DNA from: Ruegeria sp. R13_0
GTDB taxonomy: Bacteria; Pseudomonadota; Alphaproteobacteria; Rhodobacterales; Rhodobacteraceae
DNA length: 64,000 bases
Assembly: GCF_017743995.1 (NCBI RefSeq)
Contig: NZ_JAGHRB010000005.1
Span: 62,001-126,000 of the forward strand
Direction: 5' to 3'
Shown: positions 7,822 to 16,280 of the stretch, one piece after another
Position numbering within the stretch: position 1 is the stretch's first letter
Layout: every line of letters begins with the position of its first letter
Translations under genes and position numbers: made by a program
The notes under the pieces: model-generated
Database searches by the model: none
What the model saw: the letters and a program-made list of their open reading frames with translations, nothing else
What the model was told of the DNA's origin: nothing

Positions 7822-8805
7822 ATGCAGCAAACTGCGCGTACAGTTGTCATTGAGGAATTCGGCGGGCCCGAGGTCCTACAGATCAAGGACCAGCCTTTGG
7901 GCGATCCCGGCCCCGGCGAGGTTCGAATTCGCCATGAGGCGTGCGGGTTGAACTTCATTGATGTCTATCAACGAACGGGCCTCTATCCTCTTGAATTGCC
8001 GCATGCATTGGGGATGGAGGCTGCAGGTGTGATCGAGGCGGTCGGCGAAGGCGTGACGCATTTGCAGCCGGGCCAACGCGCGGCATATGCCTGCGCCCCG
8101 TCCGGCGCCTATTGCGAGGCGCGGGTGATGCCCGCAGCGCAGGTATGCCCGCTGCCGGATGGCATCCCCTTCGAGATAGCCGCCGGGATGATGTTGAAAG
8201 GTCTGACGGTCGAATACCTGTTCCATCGCACCACCCCTTTGAAACGCGGCGACACGGTTCTGTTTCACGCCGCTGCAGGCGGTGTCGGCCTGATCGCCTG
8301 CCAATGGGCGAAATCCGAGGGCATCAAGCTGATCGGAACCGCTGGAACGGATGAGAAATGCAGCCTCGCGCAATTCAACGGCGCGGCCCATTGCATCAAC
8401 TACCGGACCGAGAACTTTGCCGAACGCGTCGCCGAACTGACTGGCGGCAAAGGTGTCGATGTGGTTATGGATTCCGTCGGGGCCGATACGTTTGACGGTT
8501 CTTTGGACTGTCTGAAGCCCTTGGGTATGATGATATCCTTCGGCAATGCATCCGGGCCGGTGCCGCCGGTAAATATCGGCATTCTCGGGCAGAAAGGCTC
8601 GCTCAAGATCACCCGGCCAACATTGTTTACGCATATTGCGGACCACGCGGTTTGTCAGGCCATGGCGCGGCGGTTGTTTGGCAAGGTTCAGGGTGGAGAG
8701 GTCAAGATCCATATCGACCAGCGCTTCCCTCTGGATCAGATCGCCGAAGCGCACCGCGTGCTAGAGGCGCGGCAAACCACCGGCAGCACAATTCTGGACC
8801 TTTAA
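7822..8805 (+). CDS. qor: NADPH:quinone reductase (zeta-crystallin type)
   Basis: 327 aa, the standard QOR1 length. Signatures are FGGPEVLQIKD, GLNFIDVYQRTGLYPL, the glycine-rich HAAAGGVGLIACQWAK cofactor loop and GGKGVDVVMDSVG. It catalyses one-electron reduction of quinones by NADPH in the cytoplasm. AGGAGG lies 6-11 nt before the ATG. The message leader begins in or beyond a 106-bp inverted repeat, which could fold in the 5' region and affect expression (inference). Confidence 0.94.
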   Translation: MQQTARTVVIEEFGGPEVLQIKDQPLGDPGPGEVRIRHEACGLNFIDVYQRTGLYPLELPHALGMEAAGVIEAVGEGVTHLQPGQRAAYACAPSGAYCEARVMPAAQVCPLPDGIPFEIAAGMMLKGLTVEYLFHRTTPLKRGDTVLFHAAAGGVGLIACQWAKSEGIKLIGTAGTDEKCSLAQFNGAAHCINYRTENFAERVAELTGGKGVDVVMDSVGADTFDGSLDCLKPLGMMISFGNASGPVPPVNIGILGQKGSLKITRPTLFTHIADHAVCQAMARRLFGKVQGGEVKIHIDQRFPLDQIAEAHRVLEARQTTGSTILDL

Positions 8806-8812
8806 ACGCAAA

Positions 8813-8835
8813 GACCCGGCGCAGGACGCCGGGTC
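8813..8835 (-). terminator. Hairpin terminator between qor and the outer-membrane barrel gene
   Basis: Perfect 9-bp GC-rich stem (8813-8821 with 8827-8835), 5-nt loop. On the minus strand it is followed by TTTGCGTTT, so it best serves the minus-strand gene ending at 8860, but it lies just past the qor stop too. Confidence 0.75.
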
Positions 8836-8859
8836 TGCTCCAGTACAAAGCCGGAAAAA

Positions 8860-9390
8860 TCAGAAGCGGTAGGCCGCTCGAATCTGCAGTGTTGTGGCGT
8901 CAACATCCACGCTGGACGAGTTGAAGTTGTTGAACTCGTGATACAGCAATTCGCCTGCGATGCTGACATTCGGGGCCACGATCTGCTCATAGCCTGCGCC
9001 GATGAACCAGCCGTCGTCGCTGCCCAGATTGTCGGTGCCAGCATCCGCATAGCCGCCAACGCCGTAAAGAAGACCCTGAGGGTTCACCTTGTAGCCTGCG
9101 CGCGCTTTGATCCGCCAGACATCCTCGACCGTTGCAGGGCCGAGATCGATATTGGTCCAGTCATAGTCAAAGCCGCCGCCGACGACCCAGTCGCCCAGAT
9201 CATAGTCATATCCAAGGATGATACCGCCAATTGCGCCATCGCCATCGACGCCCGAGACGCTGGTGTCCACGTCGATATAACCCAATTGCACACCGCCGTA
9301 GAACCCTGTCCAGTTGCCCGAGGATTGGGCCATCGCGGCCCCTGCCGCCAGGGTGGAAGCTGCTGTCACAAGTGCCAATCTGCCTATCAT
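8860..9390 (-). CDS. Small outer-membrane beta-barrel protein
   Basis: 176 aa. The signal peptide (residues 1 to about 21) ends AAGAAMAQ. The mature part starts WTGFYGGVQLGY and alternates polar and hydrophobic residues in eight likely strands, ending in the outer-membrane insertion signature of a C-terminal phenylalanine (IRAAYRF). It matches the Omp25/RopB-like porin-family barrels of Alphaproteobacteria. Such proteins stabilise the outer membrane; transport is unproven. AAGGA precedes the ATG. Confidence 0.88.
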   Translation of the reverse strand: MIGRLALVTAASTLAAGAAMAQSSGNWTGFYGGVQLGYIDVDTSVSGVDGDGAIGGIILGYDYDLGDWVVGGGFDYDWTNIDLGPATVEDVWRIKARAGYKVNPQGLLYGVGGYADAGTDNLGSDDGWFIGAGYEQIVAPNVSIAGELLYHEFNNFNSSSVDVDATTLQIRAAYRF

Positions 9391-9609
9391 GTCTTGATCC
9401 TTTCATTCCAAATAACCGCGCGCCAATCTGTGGGTTTGACAACGCATATGCATATTCAAATTCGGCCCTGCCTCAGGACCGGATCATCGTTTGTGGCATA
9501 TTCCGTACTAGGCCTTGGATCGTTCAGGCCGCTTGGCCTGGTGCCTGCCCGTTAATTTCGGGTCTGTCTCAATAAGATAGTTAGTGTTTTCTAAGCTTCA
9601 AATAAAATG
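9391..9609. other. Intergenic region upstream of the outer-membrane barrel gene
   Basis: 219 bp with no supported gene. It is AT-richer than its surroundings and must contain the minus-strand promoter of the barrel gene; I could not assign boxes with confidence. Confidence 0.4.
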
Positions 9610-9633
9610 CGGCGGCAGATCACTCTGCCGCCG
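9610..9633 (-). terminator. Terminator of the YHS-domain gene
   Basis: Perfect 9-bp stem CGGCGGCAG/CTGCCGCCG (9610-9618 with 9625-9633), 6-nt loop, followed on the minus strand by CATTTTATTTG. Confidence 0.85.
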
Positions 9634-9657
9634 ACACGTGCTGTTAATTTCAGCGGA

Positions 9658-10131
9658 TTATTGCTGCAGTTCAGCCGGGCTTTTGTCTGCGATAGTTTCC
9701 CAGTTGGTGCTGGCTTGCTCGATGAAGCCCGGGATGTCGCCTTCCCAACGTTCCTGGATGTCTTGCGACAGGTTCAGGTACAGTTTGTTGTCAACGATTT
9801 TCCAGTGGTTCGGGTCACCGTCGAACTTGAAGCCCATGGCCGCGCCAAAGGCGCAGTAGCCGCCATATGCGGGCAGGTAGGCCTCGGGGTTGGCTTCAAA
9901 CGCCACTTTGTTTTCTTCCGACGAGAAGCGGTACAGAGCGTCGTTGTGCAGAGTGGTGATGCGGTAGTCGCCTTTGGTCGCTTCGCCAGCGGTGAAATAG
10001 GCAACCGGGTCGTAGCCCTGCATCGCCAGACCGGTCGAGCTTGCGTTGAGTTCAACGCCAGCCGCCAGGGTCGAAGTGGCCAGAGCAACAGACAGGGCAA
10101 CGCCGCCGATCAGAGATTTAAACGTGTTCAT
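9658..10131 (-). CDS. Exported YHS-domain protein
   Basis: 157 aa. The N-terminal signal peptide is about 24 residues (hydrophobic core GGVALSVALATSTLAA). The YHS domain begins at AMQGYDPVAYFT and holds the family pattern YRFSSEENKVAFEANPEAY followed by YGGYCAFG, where the cysteine is the likely metal contact. The C-terminus DIPGFIEQA is common in the YHS periplasmic subfamily. Probable periplasmic metal-associated protein; the role is not established. AGGTGA lies before the ATG and there is a clear terminator. Confidence 0.88.
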   Translation of the reverse strand: MNTFKSLIGGVALSVALATSTLAAGVELNASSTGLAMQGYDPVAYFTAGEATKGDYRITTLHNDALYRFSSEENKVAFEANPEAYLPAYGGYCAFGAAMGFKFDGDPNHWKIVDNKLYLNLSQDIQERWEGDIPGFIEQASTNWETIADKSPAELQQ

Positions 10132-10321
10132 AGCTTCACCTTTCGTGAAAGGGCCGCGCGACCTCGCTTGAATTGCGATTTGCGGACCCGGGATTTTATC
10201 TTGCGGGACCGGTAATTGGCCGCCACGGAATGCAAATGGGGGGTGGCGTGATCACGTTCAAAACAATGAATTGTGATTGTGCTGAAACACAGAGGGCCTG
10301 TGCAAAAATGCAGAATATCAA

Positions 10322-10591
10322 TCAGATATCCGGGATCAGCGCCAACACGAAATCCACGACTTTGCGGGCGGGCATTTCACAGGGACGCAGCAGCGCTCCG
10401 CTGTTTCGCGTCTGGTAGAGGTTCAGGCTGATATAGTCTGTCCCGCCCAGCTCATGCGCGACAAGCTTGTGGGATTTGCCCCCGGCCAGAACCTGCCGCG
10501 AGACGACGTAGCGCTTGGCGTCTGCTCGACCAGTGAAGGTACCGGTGGGCAGGGCGAATAGTGCTGTCAGAAAATCCTCTGACGGGGTCAC
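10322..10591 (-). CDS. Conserved hypothetical protein downstream of plsY
   Basis: 89 aa, no signal peptide or membrane helix. It contains GRADAKRYVVSRQVLAGGKS and LGGTDYISLNLYQTRNSGALLRPCEMPARKV (in two parts). It starts at GTG (10591) inside a GTGA overlap with the plsY stop, so translation is probably coupled. I do not recognise a domain. The conserved-looking composition and operon position support a real gene. Confidence 0.75.
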   Translation of the reverse strand: MTPSEDFLTALFALPTGTFTGRADAKRYVVSRQVLAGGKSHKLVAHELGGTDYISLNLYQTRNSGALLRPCEMPARKVVDFVLALIPDI

Positions 10592-11193
10592 GACTTCCCG
10601 ATTTTAGGCTCGGTCCGGGATTTGATGCGGGCGACGTTGTCCTTGTGACGCCAGTAGATCAGGAAGGTCAGGGCAATTCCGAGGATGAATGTCGTGCCGT
10701 CTGTCAGAGTGATGATCCAGGTGGTCGACAAGGCCGCTGCGGCCAGTGCTCCGGCCGAGGACATACGCCAGATCGCGACGGAGACCAGCCAGGTCAGACA
10801 GCAAGCAACGCCGACGCGCCAGTCCAGCGCCAGCCAAAGGCCGATGAAGGTTGCAACGCCCTTACCGCCTTTGAAGGCCAGCCAGACGGGCAGGCAGTGG
10901 CCGAGAAAGGCCATCAGGGCGGCAATCTGCGCCGCGTCCTCACCTGCATAGGCGCGGGCCAACAGGACTGCCAGCGCCCCTTTGCCGCCATCCAACAGCA
11001 GCGTCAGCGCGGCGGCGGGTTTGCTGCCGGTGCGCAGAACATTTGTTGCGCCGATATTGCCTGATCCAATCTGCCGCAGATTACCCAGCCCCATGACGCG
11101 CGCGATGATCAGGCCGAAAGGGACCGATCCGATCAGGTATCCCAAGGCCGCCCACAGGGCGAGTACGTTCATTGAGCTGTCGATTTCGGGCAT
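10588..11193 (-). CDS. plsY: Acyl-phosphate:glycerol-3-phosphate acyltransferase
   Basis: 201 aa inner-membrane enzyme that makes lysophosphatidate, the first step of phospholipid synthesis. Diagnostic motifs are IGSVPFGLIIAR, IGSGNIGATNVLRTG (acyl-phosphate site), LLDGGKGALAVLLA and the FKGGKGVATFIG loop, with about five transmembrane segments. The ATG overlaps the dihydroorotase-like stop as TGATG, so it belongs to the pyrimidine operon, as in many Rhodobacteraceae. Confidence 0.95.
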   Translation of the reverse strand: MPEIDSSMNVLALWAALGYLIGSVPFGLIIARVMGLGNLRQIGSGNIGATNVLRTGSKPAAALTLLLDGGKGALAVLLARAYAGEDAAQIAALMAFLGHCLPVWLAFKGGKGVATFIGLWLALDWRVGVACCLTWLVSVAIWRMSSAGALAAAALSTTWIITLTDGTTFILGIALTFLIYWRHKDNVARIKSRTEPKIGKS

Positions 11194-12473
11194 CAGGTTC
11201 TCCGGTAGACGTCTTTGCCGGCCACATAGGTTGCAAGGACCTTACCTTGCATGCGCTGGCCGTCAAACGGTGTGTTCTGCGATTTCGATTTCAGGGCAAA
11301 CCGGTCCAGCACAAAAGGCACATCCGGGTCGAACAGAACCAGATCGGCGGGCGCGCCTTGTGCCAGACGCCCGCTGTCCAGCCCCAACCGTTTCGCCGGA
11401 TTAAGCGCCATGGCCCGGAACAGAGTAGGCAGGTCCAATTGCCCCGCATGAAACAGACGCAGGGCCGCGGGCAGGAAAGTCTCCAACGCGACCGCACCCG
11501 AGGCCGCTTCTTCAAACGGCAGGCGTTTGCTTTCTTCGTCCTGCGGCGTGTGCATCGAACTGATGATGTCGATCAGGCCCGTGCGCACCGCTTCGATCAC
11601 GGCTTGCCGGTCATCCTCGGACCGCAGGGGCGGCTTGACCTTGAAGAAGGTGCGATAGTCGGCCACGTCCAGCTCATTCAGCGTCAGATGATGGATCGAG
11701 GTCCCGGCGGTGATGTCCAGCCCGTTGCGCTTGGCACGCTCCAACGCGGGTAGGGCGCGGGCGGTGGTGATCTGGTCGGCGTGATAGGCGGCTCCGGTCA
11801 TCTCGAGCAACGCGATGTCGCGGTCCAGCCCCATCCGTTCCGCCATGGGCGAGACGGCGGGCAATCCGCGCAAGGCGGCAAACTTGCCGCTGGTGGCGGC
11901 GGCCCCTTTGCTCAACCCCGGTTCCTGAGGGTGCGCAATGACCAACGCGCCGCAGGATTTGGCGTAGGTCAGCGCGCGGGAAAACACCTTGGTGTTGGTA
12001 ATGACGTGATCGCAATCAGTGAAGGCAACGGCCCCTGCATCCTGCAGAAAGCCGATCTCGGTCATCTCCCGCCCTTCGCGCCCTTTGGTGAGGGCGGCCA
12101 TCGGCAGGACGTTGACAGGCGCATCCGCTTGCGCTCGCCGAGTGGCAAATTCCAGCGTTTCGGGCGTGTCAACCGCAGGCAAGGTATCGGGACGGGTGAC
12201 GATAGTGGTCACCCCACCCGCCGCCGCCGCCAGCCCCGCAGATTTGTAGCTTTCCTTATGCCGCTCACCCGGTTCGCACACCTTAACGCCGATATCGACG
12301 ATACCGGGGGCCAGGCATTTGCCGTTGCAGTCGATGACGTCTCCGCTAGTGGCCGGGGCGTCCCCATCCCCAATCGCCACAATGCGCCCGTTTTCGGCGT
12401 GTAGCCAGCCCAGGCTGTCCGTGCCGGTTTCCGGGTTGATCAGGCGGGCATTGGTGAAAACGACAGAAGTCAT
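11193..12473 (-). CDS. pyrX: Degenerate (probably non-catalytic) dihydroorotase-like protein
   Basis: 426 aa, amidohydrolase fold of the PyrC/AllB type (LAPGIVD, AAAAGGVTTIV, LPFEEAASGAVALET, ending with the ADLVLFDPD small-domain strand). The metal ligands are missing. The usual D-x-H-V-H-L-R-E-P-G is D60-I-G-V-K-V-C-E-P-G; the second histidine of the YH-xx-H block is Q235; and T-D-H-A-P-H is S306-M-H-T-P-Q. It should not hydrolyse dihydroorotate. Family knowledge: Pseudomonas pyrC' encodes such an inactive partner that assembles with PyrB. The operon with pyrB suits this. A catalytic PyrC must lie elsewhere. Confidence 0.85.
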   Translation of the reverse strand: MTSVVFTNARLINPETGTDSLGWLHAENGRIVAIGDGDAPATSGDVIDCNGKCLAPGIVDIGVKVCEPGERHKESYKSAGLAAAAGGVTTIVTRPDTLPAVDTPETLEFATRRAQADAPVNVLPMAALTKGREGREMTEIGFLQDAGAVAFTDCDHVITNTKVFSRALTYAKSCGALVIAHPQEPGLSKGAAATSGKFAALRGLPAVSPMAERMGLDRDIALLEMTGAAYHADQITTARALPALERAKRNGLDITAGTSIHHLTLNELDVADYRTFFKVKPPLRSEDDRQAVIEAVRTGLIDIISSMHTPQDEESKRLPFEEAASGAVALETFLPAALRLFHAGQLDLPTLFRAMALNPAKRLGLDSGRLAQGAPADLVLFDPDVPFVLDRFALKSKSQNTPFDGQRMQGKVLATYVAGKDVYRRT

Positions 12474-12922
12474 GCTGAGGCCTCTCGGGCTTGGTTCAAT
12501 GCCGTCAAAGCGGCATCAGGGTCGGACAGGTATTCGAATACAAGAAACAGGCGGCGTGAAAACACCACGTTCTGACCGCTGCGATGGTAGTTCAACGCGT
12601 GGTCGATAGGGACGTGTTTTGGTTTGAAGATCTTGCTGATCCACCATGCGTTGCAGGTGGTCACCACATAGACACGACACCTGCGCAGCAGGCGGTCATA
12701 CCACATGAGGAATGCGACGAACCCCGTGGACCCGATGAGTTTCCAATAATCGCGCAGGGTGTCGGCGAACCACGGGCTGGCCAGCCATGCCAGACCGAGG
12801 CTCATGATCAGAAGCCGGTAAGCCCACCCCACATGGGGCGGAAAATACCCCTGATGCGGTTGCCCGGTCCAGAGGACCTCTTCGCCCTCAGGGATATGGG
12901 TTCGCCACCACCCGTCGCTCAT
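12470..12922 (-). CDS. Membrane protein with bacterial PH-like domain (first of two)
   Basis: 150 aa. The N-terminal PEGEEVLWTGQP strand is typical of bacterial PH (DUF304-like) membrane proteins. Two hydrophobic helices follow (about residues 33-50 and 62-76), then a beta-rich C-terminal part starting RVYVVTTCNAWWISK. Inner-membrane, function unknown. ATGA overlap with the dihydroorotase-like gene downstream and with the second PH-like gene upstream indicates co-translation. Confidence 0.72.
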   Translation of the reverse strand: MSDGWWRTHIPEGEEVLWTGQPHQGYFPPHVGWAYRLLIMSLGLAWLASPWFADTLRDYWKLIGSTGFVAFLMWYDRLLRRCRVYVVTTCNAWWISKIFKPKHVPIDHALNYHRSGQNVVFSRRLFLVFEYLSDPDAALTALNQAREASA

Positions 12923-13305
12923 CCCGCGGCCCTTTCAATGGCGGCTTTGGTGGCGGCGGGGCTCGCTTGGTATTTGATGAGGTGCTTGTCGCCGCCCCGT
13001 GTCACAACCTGAACAAAGCTGCCCATCACGTTGACGGCTTCGATTTGGTTCAGCGCGACGACCCGAGGGCCGGGGCCGGTGAGGGTGGTGTCAGATAATT
13101 CCCACGTATTGTTCAACTCCTCTGAGGCCAGATACCAGGCGCGAAAACCGATAGCGGCCAGCCCGGCTGGCGCGCCGGTCCACACATAGGGGTTGCCGAT
13201 CAACCACAGCACCAGCATCGCACCCGCCATCGCAATGGCGGCGAGGGTCAGGTTGGTCTGGATATAGGCGCGTTTGTCCGGGGTGAAGGTCACAGGATCA
13301 GCCAT
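12919..13305 (-). CDS. Membrane protein with PH-like domain (second of two)
   Basis: 128 aa. Two transmembrane segments near the N-terminus (about residues 20-36 and 42-60) are followed by a small beta domain with WELSDTTLTGPGPRVVALNQ and VNVMGSFVQVVTRGGDKHLI, like bacterial PH folds. The start at 13305 lies 16 bp inside the preceding gene. It is probably a partner of the neighbouring PH-like protein; the link to pyrimidine synthesis is unexplained. Confidence 0.7.
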   Translation of the reverse strand: MADPVTFTPDKRAYIQTNLTLAAIAMAGAMLVLWLIGNPYVWTGAPAGLAAIGFRAWYLASEELNNTWELSDTTLTGPGPRVVALNQIEAVNVMGSFVQVVTRGGDKHLIKYQASPAATKAAIERAAG

Positions 13306-13808
13306 AGGGCACCTCCGATAACAAGCAGAGCGAGAACCGCCATCAGGGCCGATCCGACACGACGTTGGGCATCATTGTCGATGGGTGTCTGCGGGGCCGA
13401 GAAAGGCTTGGCGCTTTCAGTTTCTATCGCACCGCCGGTCCAGTTCGTCGCCTCTTCGGTGAAAAGACCCAGCAAATGCAGACGAGGATCAGGGGTCAAT
13501 TGCGCCGCGCGCCCGCCAAAGGCTGCGCTACGCACGACCATGGCCCAGCCTTCGATGGCTTCAAGCATGCTGCGATCCAGTTGATCCTCGGACACGCCTC
13601 CGCCTTCGTGCAGATAGCCATAGAGGCCAAGGTCTTCGAGGTCGGAGACCGGGAAGATATCGATTTGATCGGGGTCCAGACCATCGACACCCATAACCTG
13701 ATCGGCCGCGCCGGGTTCGCGCAGGAACTTGGCCTCTTCCGGGCGCATGTCCAGCGCGAACAGGCGGATCACACCGTGTTCGTGGGGGGCGAAGGTCAGA
13801 TCGCTCAT
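13290..13808 (-). CDS. Tail-anchored conserved hypothetical protein in the pyr operon
   Basis: 172 aa, soluble acidic N-terminal part ([40 protein letters not shown]) and one C-terminal membrane helix ([20 protein letters not shown]), so the bulk probably faces the cytoplasm. The start overlaps the pyrB stop as ATGA. No known domain recognised; it appears to be a Rhodobacteraceae operon partner. Confidence 0.75.
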   Translation of the reverse strand: MSDLTFAPHEHGVIRLFALDMRPEEAKFLREPGAADQVMGVDGLDPDQIDIFPVSDLEDLGLYGYLHEGGGVSEDQLDRSMLEAIEGWAMVVRSAAFGGRAAQLTPDPRLHLLGLFTEEATNWTGGAIETESAKPFSAPQTPIDNDAQRRVGSALMAVLALLVIGGALWLIL

Positions 13809-14740
13809 GCGACCTCGCGCAGGTTGCGGGCCAGAAGCTCCATCGCAGCCATACGTACGGCGACGCCCATTTCGACCTGTTCCTGAATGACCGAGCGGTT
13901 GATGTCGTCGGCTAGCGTGCCGTCGATCTCAACCCCGCGGTTCATCGGGCCGGGGTGCATGACGATGGCATCGGGCTTGGCCTGCGCCAATTTGGCCGCG
14001 TCCAGCCCGTAGCGGTGGTAATACTCGCGCTCCGAGGGGATGAAGCCGCCATCCATCCGCTCTTTCTGAAGGCGCAGCATCATGACGACGTCGACGTCTT
14101 TGAGGCCTTCGTTCATGTCGTCATAGATCTCGGCCCCGAACTCGGCGAATTGCGAGGGGACCAGCGTTGGCGGGCCAATCAGGCGGATGCGGTTCTCCAT
14201 CTTACCCAGCAGGATCAGGTTCGACCGCGCCACGCGGGAATGTGCGACGTCGCCGCAGATCGCGATGTTAAGACGGTGCAACCGACCCTTGGCCCGGCGG
14301 ATGGTTAGTGCGTCCAGCAACGCCTGCGTCGGGTGTTCGTGCCGCCCGTCGCCCGCGTTCAGAACCGCGCAATTCACCTTCTGCGCCAGCAGGTCTACGG
14401 CACCGGAATGTGGATGCCGCACCACCAGCAGGTCAGGATGCATCGCATTTAGCGTCATGGCTGTGTCGATCAGCGTTTCGCCCTTTTTGATCGAGCTGGC
14501 CTGCATCGCCATATTCATCACATCCGCGCCGAGCCGCTTGCCCGCCAGTTCGAAACTGGCCTGGGTACGGGTTGAATTCTCGAAAAACATGTTGATCTGC
14601 GTCAGACCCGACAGCACATCCGAATGCTTGGTCGATTGCCGGTTCAGGTCGACGTATTTTTCGGCCAGATCCAGAATGGCGGTGATATCGGACTGCGACA
14701 GATGCTCGATGCCAAGAAGGTGACGATGGGCAAAACGCAT
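13805..14740 (-). CDS. pyrB: Aspartate carbamoyltransferase catalytic subunit
   Basis: 311 aa, the usual catalytic-chain size. It condenses carbamoyl phosphate with aspartate, the committed step of pyrimidine synthesis. The carbamoyl-phosphate loop [14 protein letters not shown], the HPTQALLD block, the [12 protein letters not shown] loop and [11 protein letters not shown] near the C-terminus are all present, so it looks active. The ATG at 14740 has GGAG upstream; longer in-frame extensions to 14884 read unlike the family. It leads a seven-gene minus-strand unit with successive overlaps. No pyrI is present. Confidence 0.96.
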   Translation of the reverse strand: MRFAHRHLLGIEHLSQSDITAILDLAEKYVDLNRQSTKHSDVLSGLTQINMFFENSTRTQASFELAGKRLGADVMNMAMQASSIKKGETLIDTAMTLNAMHPDLLVVRHPHSGAVDLLAQKVNCAVLNAGDGRHEHPTQALLDALTIRRAKGRLHRLNIAICGDVAHSRVARSNLILLGKMENRIRLIGPPTLVPSQFAEFGAEIYDDMNEGLKDVDVVMMLRLQKERMDGGFIPSEREYYHRYGLDAAKLAQAKPDAIVMHPGPMNRGVEIDGTLADDINRSVIQEQVEMGVAVRMAAMELLARNLREVA

Positions 14741-14813
14741 GGCGGGCTCCTGTCTGACAATCGGACCGCTTATAGAAAGCCACGCGGGCATAGGCAACCT
14801 ATGGTTCCGACCC

Positions 14814-15431
14814 TTAGGGCAGTTTCTCGCAACCACCTTCGGGCAGGCATTGCTCGCCGGGTTTGCACCACTTGCCATAGCCACAGTCGATGGCCTTGAT
14901 CGGAACGCATCCCTGATGTTCCGAGCATTTGAAGCCGGGGCGGCATTGCGATCCGGTTTCCTCGCACAAGAACCATCCGGGACGCGTGCATCCGCCCCCC
15001 GGCAGGCACGACGACCCGCGCGCGCAGGTCAGGCCGTCATCGCATATCTGCGGCGGGTCAAGGGCCTCAGGCGCGCTGGGGTTGAAATCTGGTATGGTTT
15101 TTTCACATTGTCCGCGCGCACTGCAAAAGCTGCCTGAGGGACAATCAAGACTTGAGGTGCAGGCGTTTGCCCCGGCAGGCGCACATCGTGTGCCTCCCGC
15201 GACGCAGCGCTCGAACGCGCCACAGCTGCGCCCGCCGCCGCAATAGGTTCCGCCCAAAGGAATGCAGTGGCCATCAAAGCTGCACCTCTGTCCACCCGAG
15301 CAGCAGCGGCTGCCGCAGGCGAACTGACCCGCCCGGCATTGATCCGCCCCGCCAAGCAACTGGGCCGAGGCTGGCTCGCCGCCGAGGGCAAGCACCAGAG
15401 CAACCAGAAGGAATCGCAGAAAAGACAGCAT
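14814..15431 (-). CDS. Secreted cysteine-rich repeat protein
   Basis: 205 aa. Signal peptide at residues 1 to about 24 ([20 protein letters not shown]). The mature part has 26 cysteines in about 180 residues, arranged in short modules such as [32 protein letters not shown] and [13 protein letters not shown]. This resembles knottin- or dickkopf-like disulfide modules and needs oxidative folding in the periplasm or outside. Function unknown. The start is placed at the ATG at 15431 where the signal peptide begins; a longer frame upstream has no signal. Divergent from the uracil-DNA glycosylase gene. Confidence 0.8.
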   Translation of the reverse strand: MLSFLRFLLVALVLALGGEPASAQLLGGADQCRAGQFACGSRCCSGGQRCSFDGHCIPLGGTYCGGGRSCGAFERCVAGGTRCAPAGANACTSSLDCPSGSFCSARGQCEKTIPDFNPSAPEALDPPQICDDGLTCARGSSCLPGGGCTRPGWFLCEETGSQCRPGFKCSEHQGCVPIKAIDCGYGKWCKPGEQCLPEGGCEKLP

Positions 15432-15515
15432 GACGCTCGCATGGTCGGTCTGTCCCGGTGCCGAGGCAAGGTCTATTCGCTTTCCCTCAGGCAAAAGCTG
15501 GTTAGATTGAGGGGC

Positions 15516-16280
15516 ATGGAATCGGGCTTGGACTATCATACTGCAAAGGCGCTGCTGGAATGGCAGATCGAACTAGGCGCGACCGAGGCGATCGGGGACG
15601 CGCCGGTTGATCGCTACGTCTTGCCGGATACGACGCCCAAGGCGAAGAAGCCCGCAACCCCTCAAGCCAAACCGGACAAGCCCAAACAGGTTGATCCGGT
15701 GGCGATTGCCAAAGGGGCCGCCCAACGCGCCGAGTCTCTGGACCAACTGCGCGCGGTGATGGAGGCATTCGATCATTGTGAGCTGAAGCGCGGCGCGCGT
15801 CAGTTGGTCTTTGCCGATGGCACTCCGGGCGCACGGGTGATGATCGTTGGCGAGGCTCCGGGTCGGGATGAGGATCGCGAAGGCAAACCCTTTGTTGGTC
15901 GGGCCGGCCAGCTGTTGGACCGAATGTTGGCGGCGATTGATCTGGACCGCGCGCAGGATGTCTACGTCACCAATGTTCTGCCCTGGCGCCCACCACAGAA
16001 CCGCGACCCCAAACCCGAAGAGATCGGCATGATGAAGCCGTTTCTGGAACGGCACGTGGCGCTCGCCAAGCCCGAGGTGCTGGTGGTGATGGGCAATATC
16101 AGTTGTCAGGCGGTTTTGGGCAAACGCGGCATTACGCGCTTGCGCGGGAATTGGGATCAGGCGCTGGACCTGCCCGTCATCCCAATGTTCCACCCCGCCT
16201 ACCTACTGCGACAGCCCCAAATGAAACGACAGGCTTGGGCGGATCTGCTCGAGCTGAAAGCGCGACTGGGGGCCGGGTGA
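15516..16280 (+). CDS. Uracil-DNA glycosylase, family 4/5-like
   Basis: 254 aa. It removes uracil from DNA for base-excision repair. Motif 1 is GEAPGRDEDREGKPFVGRAG, motif 2 is FHPAYLLR, and TNVLPWRPPQNRDP is typical. The first 75 residues are a family-specific extension. Only one cysteine (in FDHCELK) lies where the iron-sulfur ligand pair normally sits, and one in NISCQ, so the complete four-cysteine cluster set of classical family 4 enzymes is absent. GAGGGG precedes the ATG at 15516. The stop overlaps the next start (TGATG). Confidence 0.9.
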   Translation: MESGLDYHTAKALLEWQIELGATEAIGDAPVDRYVLPDTTPKAKKPATPQAKPDKPKQVDPVAIAKGAAQRAESLDQLRAVMEAFDHCELKRGARQLVFADGTPGARVMIVGEAPGRDEDREGKPFVGRAGQLLDRMLAAIDLDRAQDVYVTNVLPWRPPQNRDPKPEEIGMMKPFLERHVALAKPEVLVVMGNISCQAVLGKRGITRLRGNWDQALDLPVIPMFHPAYLLRQPQMKRQAWADLLELKARLGAG

